Below are positions 23,301 to 33,744 of a DNA stretch of 64,000 nt, in pieces. Position numbers and translations under genes: made by a program. The stretch's first letter is position 1; every line of letters starts with the position of its first letter. This DNA is from Halicephalobus mephisto (taxonomy: Eukaryota > Nematoda > Chromadorea > Rhabditida > Panagrolaimidae). Below the pieces are notes generated by a model. That model was not told the DNA's origin. It saw only the letters and a program-made list of their open reading frames with translations, and did no database searches. The DNA is taken from NCBI GenBank assembly GCA_009193035.1, contig SWDT01000211.1, positions 496,001 through 560,000 on the forward strand, in the 5' to 3' direction.

Positions 23301-26300
23301 TTTCTATTTGCAGAATTACTTGAAATTCGTTCATATGGTTTATAACTATACTTCCTTTCATGTCAATATTCTGAGCGTTACTTGGATTTTCATAAGAATT
23401 AATATATTATGGGACACTACAGTAGGGACTCTTGTAAAAATAATGTCCTAATCCATACTGGCTTATATTCTATAAAAACCATAGCTAGTGTGAAACTACA
23501 CAAAGAAAGAACAATTGGGATTGCACATTAGGGGCGAATGATAAGTTCTTTAGATGGATTTGCAGAAACTTTCTTAGTTTGTATTTTCCTAATCTATTTT
23601 GCTTTTTAAAAATTATAAAAAGATAGTTTCTTATTTAGTGTCAAATTCTTCCCACTTTTTTAGTTCTCCCTTTACTTTTGTAGGCCGAAAAGTGAGTGAC
23701 ATTTTCATCGTGCAATTATTTCCTTATAAATGTAATATTACTGAAGACGAAAAAAGATTAAATTTTCAGATTAAAATTGGTAATATTCACTATTATCACA
23801 TAGTCTTTGGTTTAAAATTAAAGTTCTTTCATTTTTCACCTCTTCAAGTTTTGGCGTAAATGAACCAACAATCCCAATTAATCATATTTAATATGAAACT
23901 ATAGAATTGTCACGGGAAAGGTAAAGTAACATTCATCACTTTGTTAATGGTATTTCCTAAAGACGTATAAACTTAAAATTTAGAGATTGTGAAGAATTTG
24001 TTAAAACAAGAAAATTCTTAAAATAAATTTTGAAAATCAAATCTTTTTTGATCTCTTTAAAAATCGGAATTATGGTATCATCATGCATATTTCTTCATAT
24101 CATTCAAACCAAAAACATTAAATCGTTTACTAATTGTCAACTAGCTATTAGGGATTACTTAATTTTGGATATGGAAGTTTGAGTATTCTCAGCTTTGCAG
24201 ATCTTTTTTGCTCCCTATGCAATCGTTTTTCTATTGAATGATCAGATTTTTCTTTGATTGTTTCGTTTATAATTCACGATTAGCAATACATAAGTCATGT
24301 ATAGAATTACATTATAATATAGTGTAAACAATAATAACACAAAAATAATATGAAATACTCGATTGTCTGCTATATAGGCAACTAACAAAAATTCTAATTA
24401 TTTTCTAGTACCGGGAGCCATCTATATCTTTATTTGGAACCTTTAAATGGTTCTAATTATTAAATAATGACTATCACTGCATAAATTTTATGTTTAATTA
24501 AAAGATAATATTGATTTTTGATAATATCAAAGAAAATGATTTAGATGTTTAGAATTTCCTTCGAAATTTATAAAATCTCAATGCATGTTTCATTACCACA
24601 AATGAAAAATTTATACAAAATGAGGAGCTATCATTAATAAGATTTTGGAGAGGAAAACAAAATTACATTGCTTTTAACCAATTGCGTAATTCTTTCTCAA
24701 ATATAGTTAACTGAAAACTACTCAGTAGGATTCATCCTCACCAATATCTGAAAAGCTAAGCACAGGGAAAAATTCTACTTTCAAGTCAACAAAGAATATG
24801 ATAATAAATTCTTGGATGAAAATGTATATATACCATACTTTTAAGTTCACGAGAAACTATGTTGATACTACTGTGATAGAGCAGATATTAATTCGTTGAC
24901 TTGACAACAGAAGTCTTCAAATATTATTTCGTGATTAAATCCAAGTATCTTTAATTTTTGCTCTTTCACAGTGACAAATATAGCATCAATGTACATACAT
25001 TTAAGTTTTTTATATTTTACTGCGAAATAATGCTAATTTGTCTTTTATAAAGTATTCTGTGATTGAGAGTATAATGACATTGAATATAGCCACATTAATG
25101 TCTCAAGGATAGCCAGGAAAGTTGCATTAATATCGTAAATGAACTAAATCATCCTGCTTCGGGAATCTAGGAGATGATGCAATCATTGTTTCATATAAAG
25201 GAATTAGGCGAATTTCCAATTCCTCCCTATATGTAAAAAGAATGAAAACCAAAAAAGCTCTAACTTTGAAGACCACATATGGGAAAGATTCAATTTTAAT
25301 CCAATACAGATCGAGTTCGGTTAGAGATAAAGATTTCTACTCACATTTGACATATACTGTCAACGTCTTGGAAATTTGACGTTTGATGTTTGTTGCAAAA
25401 GTAATTTTTAATTTTTTGTTCTTTTTATCCTCATCACTGTTTTAGTCATGGTTTCTCATAAGTACTACTCACTAAATCTCAAGAAAAAATATCCAGATTA
25501 TTCGCAAGAGCAACAAGAACAATAATGCAACCAGAGTCTGTAATTTAGAAAAACAGTTTGAAGAATAAGCAAGTTCTTTAAAGTAAAGGGGACTAATTTT
25601 TTGCGCGAAATCTGCTAAATCAACAAAGACGTCACAAACCCATCATTGAATTCAGATGGCTACTCGAACTAACTCTTTTATCGGCTCCATATAGTAAGAA
25701 TGCAGTTCTTGGTCCAGAAAACAATTCTCCTACTATTTGAACAATAAGACGAAGATTGGCTGAAGCTAATTTTCATCGTTACCACAAAGTCAAGAAATCT
25801 CTCTACAATCAAAAGATGAGACTTAATTGAACTTGTAAAGATTGCTTACAGTCACTTAATATGTGAGAAGAAATATTTTAGAATGAAAAATCAAAATTCT
25901 ATTTACTTGATACTAAAAGAATCCATTGAGTTCGATATACTATTAGCATAGGATTTGATTGAAGGTAAAAGATTCAATAGTCAAACATAATAATGGTATA
26001 CTCACAGTTTGAGTGTATTTTTCTGTTGCAAAGATTAAACTACTAACGCGAACTCACATTATAATATATTCCATGAAATATGCAACCATCTTAAAGGGTC
26101 ACGTGCTTCTTTTTTTGTTAGAATATGGTATACAATTGGTTCTTTTTGCATGACAATGATAGGAAATACATTTTGAACATGTGAATGAATGATTTTATAA
26201 TCACAAAATCAGCAGTTTTCTTCGATCGGATCAGTCATCAGACTTTGGTCTTACTGAACACATTTAGAGCTATAGCAAAAGACAGTACTGTGGTCCAAAA

Positions 26301-29300
26301 GTCGAAAATTGAAATAAGACTCGATTCAGATTATGTATAAATAAGCCAATATTGATCAATTTTTAATCAACAAGATAATTAAGCTTACGAAAGATCATTA
26401 TTATTCAATAAGAGCTCATGGAGATAGTATTAATTATTGAATTTGTTCAGAAATTTTGTTTTTCGCATAAATTTCTTAAGTAGAAGTACAAAACTTTCAA
26501 GCTTTATCGGATCATGAATTCGTAACATTGCGTTGCCTTTTGTGAGTTTTTGGAAGGCTGAGAATTAATTACTGTTAATAAAATTAATAATATCAATACA
26601 ATCTCTGTATTTACTTATTAAATCATTAAACAAATGAGAAGGTATAAAGAGAATAAACCATTCGCAAGATTGTGGTAGATTGTATACTATTTATGCTTTT
26701 TAAGCATTCTTTTTCGAACGAAAGAAGTTTAATTGTGATAGTTCCGATAGTTTTCTTACAATAATGTATAAAAACATTTAGAGATGAACATAATGAACTC
26801 CCAATTAGTTGTTATGGGTTTTTTATCTTTGTTTTGTCTCTAATGCCATCACAACTGTACTAAGATCTCCTATAAATGGCTAACCCGCATCGTTTTTGTA
26901 ATTTAAATAAAAAAATAAATTCTGAAGTTAACTTACTTTGACAGAAATAAGCTTGAGCATTGACTCCCCAGACAGCATCCCGACATTGATAACAATGGAC
27001 AATGAGATTCACTGGATTCAGAACAAAGTTGTGTCCTTTAATTTGGACAACCCGCTTGCTAATCATTGGTTTCATTTTAAATACACTGCTTTTGGAAGTT
27101 GTTAAGAATGTTGGACACTTTTCCAATAACTTCTCCCAGGTGCTGAGATTTGGTCGCATTCCAAGTACCACCTGTAATAGTTATAGTCTCCATAATTGGG
27201 CACAGTAATGTCGTTACCTTTATGATGGTGGCAACAGACATAATGAGAGCGAGGAGCCTCGCTTCAGAACTCTCAAAGTCACCATTGGTTGAGCTGTACA
27301 AAGTCTCCAATGTCTTCATCAACATCTGCTCGCTGACTCTGTGCTCCATTGCGTGATCCCCTTTGGCAATGTTATCCAATTGGTTAGTGTCCAACCCTAG
27401 AATGGAGTTTAGCAGTTTCCTCTCAGAAAACTCATGCAATCCCGATTCAATTATATCATGATTACTAATGCCACTGTTTATCTCAAGTTCATTTGACGGA
27501 ATCAGTCTTTTCTATTCAACGGAACTTCAAAATACCCCGGAAAGAGCCTTTATCCGAAAAACTTTAGTTTTGTCCGTCTGGCATACAAAATCAATGCAAC
27601 AAAGTCGTTTAATTTTTCTTGCCAGAAGCAAAGGATTTTCTCCGAGTTTCGTGGAATCTACTCGGCTCTAGGGAAAACTTGACAAAATTTATCAATTTGA
27701 TGGTAGCTCAAAATGTCTCTTTTTCCGCATTAAATTTCTCCCACATTGAAAAATAAAAACTACACCAAATTGATGAGCACATATGCTTGTTTTCACATTC
27801 GTAAGTCGTCAAAAATAACATACCATATTGACGTTTCTGCCGAAAATCGCTCAGACAATCGTTGATGTCATCTAATGCTTTGGTTCTAGCAGGAACAAAG
27901 ATTTTCCTAAGTTGATCCATATCTTGGTCGCTGGCGTTCACTGTTGCTTTTAGAATCTTATCCATCGTCTGAATAAGCGGCTGCGAAATGTTTGACATTG
28001 CAAGCGGAGCATTTGGGATCAAAAAGGTGGAAAATATTTCGTAAGCGAATCGACGGAGTTCCTTTACTGAACAGCTCGCGGACTGGTATGCATCTGTGAT
28101 CAGATAAAACAACTGAAATTAGATATTTATGAAGTTAGGTATTTCACAATTAGGAGCAAGTTACCAAACTGCTCGGGTTGGAATTGTTTAAAAGATAATT
28201 TATAAATGATGCTAGATGAGCTGGTCGGGATTTGAGTTCTTCCAGAGAAAGAAATGGCCCATGGTCGAAATTCTGAAAGAATAATTACTATGTAAATGAG
28301 GGATTAAAAACATCTAACCGGTTGTGGTGTACTAAGATCTTCATCATCGCTTTCACCTTCCATCGATACAATGTCAGCGGCAGGGATATAATGCATCCCC
28401 CCGGAGTCGACCCAAGACTTTACGGGCTCCAGGGTGATAGGATTCTGTTGTTCCTAGAACAAGACCAAGATTTCTTATGACAATGTTTAAACTTTAAAAG
28501 AAATGGTGTTGGCGGTCGCGAGGAAACTTTTCCCTCGGGTCAAGCAACAAGCTCTCGAGAGGGGAAATTTGAATGGAAAAATGCAAAACGGAAGAGCTTC
28601 TAACAATCTGGGATAACAAACACTAGCATCTTCAACAGACAAGAAGCACAGCCGCCTTCCGGATGAATAGCATCTCGATGAGTAGTTTCTACCAAAAAGC
28701 GACTCAGAGGCCAAAAAGTTGTCTTAATTACATGGCCCAATGTCGCGGGAGATCCGACTTGGTGGCATGGCTTTATCCTCGCTAGCAGCGAATGAAACAG
28801 CGTGCCAAATGGTTTCTCCGTCGCTTCGCGCTCGATACAAATCAAATGACAAATCTTAAGCCCGTTGGCCCTTTTGCAAAGAATAGAAGACCACATAAGC
28901 TTGAAGGACCCAGTTGACTTCAACTACAGATAATACAGTTGAAAAATGTAGGAAAATGATAATACTCACGTCATTCAATGAAAGGAGTTGTAAACGTCGT
29001 TGTAACTCGTTGATCCGCTCAAGCGCAAGTCTAACGGATTCGACTTGCTCGTCCTGACCACAATTCAACTGAATACTCTGAAAAAATACAACCACTTCAC
29101 CGACAATATCAAACAAGAAAGTGGAGAAGAACGCTTATTTGGCAAAACCAGTGCCAAAGCCGGAGGTCCTCGGGGTTTTAGTATGACAGTCTTTCGTTTT
29201 CTGCTGACGGAAAGATGCCCACGATCTGATAGGGATGACAGACACCAAAAAGAGCGCCGCCGGCTGACCAAGCAACATGTTGCCGATAAAGCAAAAACAA

Positions 29301-31060
29301 GAAAGAACCAACCTCGATAAAATTCCGTTCAGAACGTAGCATCTCATTTAATTTACTTATCTGTTTCTTACGGATCTCTTCTCTTGCCAAGGGGATCTGT
29401 AACTAAATCCATGATAATCTTACAAAAGATCAACTCATCTAACCTCATATTCATAGGAAGATTGCGGTCGATTTACTATTTGACCGTTGGTGAAGCTGGA
29501 AGAATACTCAACTGGCTTCCCGAGTAAAGTCAAAGCCACATTGTGCCCATCTGAAAACCAAGTGGGTTTTTTTTAGTCCCAGAAGATAAATAGTGGTATG
29601 AAACCAACCAGAAATCATTCGAACAACCTCATGATGGTTAGAACGGGTGACAGGCATGCCGTTTACTTTAAGAATGCGGTCGCCCTGACGGACACCAGCG
29701 TGAAAAGCGGCCCCGTCAGGCTTAACATAGTCGACAAATACCGGATTCTCGCCAGTAACAGTTAAGCCATACCCGTCACTTTGTTTGTAGACGACGACAC
29801 AACGTTCGATCAAAGATTTCCGATCAAAATCTACTGGACTGTTGGACGACAGGGCTAAAAAGAATCTCCTCATTATCACCCTGATTGAGGTTAAACTCAT
29901 AAACAGTCAAAAACAAAAATCACTGGTAGAAAGCATAAACAAATCGAACACAACCATGGAAGAAAGGGGGGAGGGAGAATTATGGATCGGTCATTGAAAT
30001 ATCTCCATCGGAAGGATTTTCAAAGAACTCGAAAGTGAGATTTTCCAGTTTTGCACTTGACGACGTTAAAATCTTACTTTCTAAAGTTTCTAATTGAAAA
30101 TACTAGGTCATTTTGTAAATTCATGTGTCCTTTTTAAGAGTATTGAAGGGGAAACAAGCAATCTATTTTGCGTTAATCAATAATATAATCTCTATCATTA
30201 TCTATAACATCTTGCAATCGTGTAAGCAATTTATAAACGTCATCGTAATATAGACTCTGGTTTTGACAAGCAGTATTCATCTATCAAATCTCAACTTCGC
30301 GTTTATTTACGAATTTTTTATTTTTTAAATAATTTTGAACACCACGAAACAGGTGGCAGTCACCTGGAATAATATCTGAAGAGTACGATAGGTGTGACAT
30401 AGCTTCCCAGTTTAAGTCCTGAATTTCTCGAGCTGTCAAGTTTGCCATGGGCGGTCATACGTTATTTTGGTGAAATAAAACTTTTTTCTGTTCACAAGGG
30501 CTGATCGTTTTTAATTAGTTTTACATTCAGAACTTCTAGTTGACAACCATGGACTTCTACATCTATCGTTTCACGGTTTGTAAAACTATTTAAAAAATAA
30601 AAAATTCGTAAATAAACACAAGATTAAAATGTGATAAATGAATACTACTTGTTGAAACTAGTCTTTATATCATGATGGCATTTGTAAATTGCTTACACGA
30701 TTGCAAGATGTTATAGACAATGATAGAGATTCTGTTATTGATTAAAACAAAATAGATCGGTTGTTTTCCCTTCAATAAAGACTCTTGAAAAGGACGTACA
30801 AATTTATAGACTGACCTGATACTTGCTTTAAGGAAAAAACGCCAAAATAAGAAATTCCGTCAAATTCTCGAGGCGTGAGAAAAAGTTAATCCAAATTAAG
30901 AAAGCGGAACTTTACCAGTTCTGATGTTTGTCGGGAGAGTTGAAGATTTGACGACAGATGCATCATCCATGATCCGACAATAAGGTCGTCGTGGATCCAC
31001 AGTTGAGGCAGTGGAGACCGGGCCGATCGGCTTGAGCCCGTTGGAGTTGGCAGCACGCAT
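20366..31060 (-). CDS. rhgf-1: Rho guanine-nucleotide exchange factor, PDZ-RGS-C1-DH-PH (RGS-RhoGEF)
   Basis: Couples G-alpha-12/13 to Rho activation; relative of LARG, PDZ-RhoGEF and C. elegans RHGF-1. Eighteen exons on the minus strand: 31060-30916, 29854-29609, 29550-29444, 29396-29313, 29077-28970, 28453-28319, 28272-28165, 28112-27824, 27660-27587, 27511-27218, 27171-26937, 23257-22782, 22713-22323, 22279-21589, 21556-21260, 21214-20881, 20833-20504 and 20461-20366. All phases agree; about 1,479 residues. PDZ: VVVYKQSDGYGLTVTGENPV to GDRILKVNGMPV. A coiled-coil segment (RLALERINELQRRLQLL) follows. RGS-like: FLSLEELKSRPAHLASFINY onward. C1: GHNFVLNPVNLIVHCYQC, CQNCDVLVHKQC, HC. DH: NELFHTERTHVRNLKVIFRV to EMQRLVKYPMLLETIAKY. 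PH: LIYEGPLTWRISR to FRIFEFVATTATERKTYVF. The tail is Pro-rich (PPLPPKS). Weak points: exons at 27.2-27.7 kb, and a 32-nt intron at 21557-21588 with an AAAAG acceptor. The 3.7-kb and 1-kb introns hold transposon remains. Symbol assigned by architecture. Confidence 0.9.
25560..26300 (+). mobile_element. Decayed Tc1-like transposase in the C1-domain intron
   Basis: Inside the 3.7-kb intron 23258-26936 of the RhoGEF, on the opposite strand to the host gene. From 25741 the frame reads TIRRRLAEANFHRYHKVKKS, then RL, stops, and EIF-stop-NEKSKFYLLDTKRIH. This follows the Tc1 transposase order of helix-turn-helix, a basic linker, and the block around the first catalytic Asp (W-S-D-E-S-K-F). Several stops are TGA where the family has Trp, as expected from TGG decay. 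Further on, about 26150-26250, HDND-KYI and a possible NP-like region resemble the second catalytic block. Many stops and frameshifts; inactive. The terminal repeats were not located, so both ends are approximate. Confidence 0.6.
30101..30821. mobile_element. Palindromic mariner remnant (two 3' ends head to head)
   Basis: In the first intron of the RhoGEF. Bases 30101-30355 are an imperfect inverted copy of about 30570-30821; the outer ends read TACTAGGTCA and TGACCTGATA, consistent with degenerate terminal repeats at TA sites. On the minus strand 30475-30173 reads HQNNV-stop-PPMANLTAREI, LNWEAMSHLSYSSDI, GDCHLFRGVQNYLKNKKF and, after frame damage, KLLTRLQDVIDNDRDYIID-stop. This is the C-terminal part of a mariner transposase (the W-E-x-L-x-H-P-P-Y-S-P-D block and the third acidic position). 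The plus strand 30540-30745 carries a second, more damaged copy (NYLKNKKFVNK ... DGICKLLTRLQDVIDNDRD). Inactive. Confidence 0.75.
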
Positions 31061-32891
31061 GGCACATGCGGACGAACACCAACCCACACTACACTAGTCT
31101 AAAAACCGAACCCACCTTGATCAGGCATTTCGAAAATGATAAAATCACGTCTGAATCACAGGATGAAGCACGAGCTTAAAAAATAAAAAATATAATATTG
31201 TTTGTTTCAGTGAGAACCTATAGTTCCGCCTTGGGATAATATCAATCCACTAGGTCACTATTGTTTGAGTTGGCCAAGTAAATCCCCGATGGCTCGGATA
31301 TCAGACCAAGTCCCCAATCCCCTTGGGATAGAGTCCCCGAATTCCAGATGCACAAGTGTTGGGGAAAAGTCAATGGAAAAGTCGTGGTTGGGCTTTCATT
31401 TTTAACTTTCCATCCTGACTACTTCCCGCAGGATGCATCTGTCTGCAGTGTCTTCATTATTTTGAGCTTTTAGGACATGAGACATTAAACTTATCCAGCG
31501 CTATCTTGCAGATTTTCGCGCCCAGTGGCAAAATCCTGCTTTCGTCAAATTTGGCAAAAGCCCTTGTTGTTTTAAGACTGGCTCACGAAAAAGGTCAGCA
31601 GAGTCTTGGGATAATGAAATTTACTTTGAGTCGCTGCAATGTTAGGCAAATCGGGTCTGCTTTCAAAAAAAACAAAAGACCAAGCAAATTATGAAAGTAT
31701 CATGAATCAATGAAATTGAAACTTGTTGAGGAAATTTTCCAGTGGAAAGGATATCCTGTAGATGCAATCGGACACTGGTATTTTTTTCAACAAAAATTCG
31801 GACGCGCAAATGCAGAACCACAGATATTAAATCGGGTCAAAGTCAGACGTGTCGCGCGAGAGATGGCTTTCAAGCCCCAAACAATTTACATGAAAACAAT
31901 TGAAAAGATCCCATTTTAAAATTGGATTTTCGGAGATACAATTGGTACATGTCACATTCATCAGTTTGTTTGGAATAGATAAATTACAAAAACACCAATA
32001 AAATGTGACAGTTGAGGACATTGATCATAGAAGAGATCATTGCGGCCTTTATTTCCCCTGCGTCCGCTGGGTTTCTCGGCAGTCATCCATGGCTGTGTGC
32101 GATGGAATATATAGATTGACTGTAACCTGGGCACTCAATTGATGCACAAAAAAGGAAGAAGAGTAGTAGTACAAACAGTCCGCTCGACTGCCAATGAACA
32201 CTGCTTGCTTGCCGCTCAACGAACAATGGAAATCGGAAGGACCAAGATCCTTTATTTCAAACGATACGCGAATTTTTAAAGTAGGGATTAAATATTAAGA
32301 CTTTCATACCTAATAAAAAAGCAATTCCGAAGTTGGTGTAATGGTGAAGTTTGGAATCCCGTCTGTTGACTACAAATCTGTCTGTTTTTTACTTGATATC
32401 TTCAAATCCCTTAGTCTTTGGTTGTAGAAGGATGTAAATTTCGTTGAAAATCAATTGCTGTCCGAAAACTTCATGCGTCAGCATACTATCGAGTGAACGT
32501 CAGTATATCGATTCAAATTGAACGATCTCAGTGAAATCAAGTGGTTATTTCCTTTTTCATGAGAGGTCCGGGATAGAATAAAAAATGAAGAAAACTTGAA
32601 TGAATAAAAATAAACTCTGTGTAGAATATCAAAGGAGCCAAAATGCCATGTTTGTGAAATTCGATCTTCTCAAAGCTGTTTTTAAAATTAAACTGTAATG
32701 ATCTTATTTGCGTTACGTGTTCATTAATTCTATTAACTAATCCATGCACGCATGTGGGATTTGCTGTATTCCAATTAGAGGAACATTTGAAACAATAGAA
32801 TTCAGCTTAGATAAAAACACACTGGATTATGCTCCACCCTGATAGACTGTTGTTCAGTCAACTCGTTAATTGTGTTTCAATCAGGGAGGGA
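31061..32891. other. 1.8-kb intergenic region
   Basis: Holds the RhoGEF promoter side (minus strand) and the upstream region of the secreted-protein gene (plus strand). Bases 31118-31130 on the minus strand contain ATGCCTGATCAAG before a GTGGGT donor, a possible alternative first exon of the RhoGEF, but it does not join in frame to the ATG exon. Several 60-70-codon frames at 31.5-32.0 kb show no family features. Confidence 0.3.
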
Positions 32892-32898
32892 TATATAA
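32892..32898 (+). promoter_or_regulatory. TATA box of the secreted-protein gene
   Basis: TATATAA, 75 bp before the ATG at 32967. Position and the short distance suit a strongly expressed tissue-specific gene; no acceptor sits directly before the ATG, so the gene may start with an ordinary 5' UTR rather than a spliced leader. Confidence 0.5.
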
Positions 32899-32966
32899 GT
32901 AGGGATTGGGATCAAAAGAGGATATATTGGCCCTGAATTTTAGTTTTTCTAAATCAATCTGGGAAA

Positions 32967-33627
32967 ATGCGGTTTATCATCTGTATCGGTATTGTCCTAG
33001 CTGTCTCTGGTTTCGCTGCAGCAGGTAGTGCGGAATGCCGGGCAAAGTTCGCTAACATCTTCATCAATTTAAATGGGGGTTTCTTCCAATCAAGCCAAAT
33101 TGAAAGAGTAAGCTTTAGTCTCCATTTGCTGTGAATTTCTCTGATTATAGATGGTGGAAGACATAGCAAACATGTATTATGACGGTATCCCTCTTGCTGA
33201 TATCTTCACTTATTTGAGAAACCAACAGGCTCTCTACTGCACTACTGAGCAGATCAACATCATTACCGACATAACAAAACAATTGACCGAGATCATCGGT
33301 TCTTCTGAAAGGACGGCAGAACTCTTCAACGTAGCATTTAACGAAGCTCTTGACTTCGTCAAAGCCGATCAAGCAGAGCTTGATCAAATTGTCGCTAGAG
33401 AGAAGGCTGAAGGATTAGATAAAGATACGATCCTACGTGACATGTGTCGATTTGTCTGCCAGAAATACACGGCCGAAAAGAGAGCAGAAGTTGCCAAAAG
33501 AATTCTCGGATATATCACTCCCGAACATCGGCAGCAAATTCGTGATTTGCTTTCTCGAATTATGAAGCTAGATAACATTGATATAAATAATGTTGGGACA
33601 ACTCCTGCGGGCTTCCAAGGGTTCTAA
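32967..33627 (+). CDS. Small secreted alpha-helical protein
   Basis: Not recognised. Two exons, 32967-33107 and 33151-33627, with a 43-nt phase-0 intron, give 205 residues. The first 19 residues (RFIICIGIVLAVSGFAAAGS) are a clear signal peptide. The mature part is helical by composition, with only three cysteines (SAECRAKF, ALYCTTEQ, DMCRFVCQKY contributes two more, so five in total after the signal). It has amphipathic runs such as QINIITDITKQLTEIIGS and ITPEHRQQIRDLLSRIMK. Size, signal and helical make-up recall nematode secreted lipid-binding families (FAR type), but no defining motif was seen. AATAAA follows at 33681-33686. The gene converges on the acidic protein gene 117 bp away. Confidence 0.75.
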
Positions 33628-33680
33628 TACCGATGAAGGTAACTAACAAAGTTTGTTATGAAGCTGTTTATTAAAGCTCA

Positions 33681-33686
33681 AATAAA
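33681..33686 (+). terminator. Poly(A) signal of the secreted-protein gene
   Basis: AATAAA, 54 bp past the stop codon at 33625-33627. Confidence 0.6.
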
Positions 33687-33744
33687 ATCAATTTTCATTA
33701 CCCGTTAATACAACTAACAACAAACCGCCTAGATGACTAGGTAA

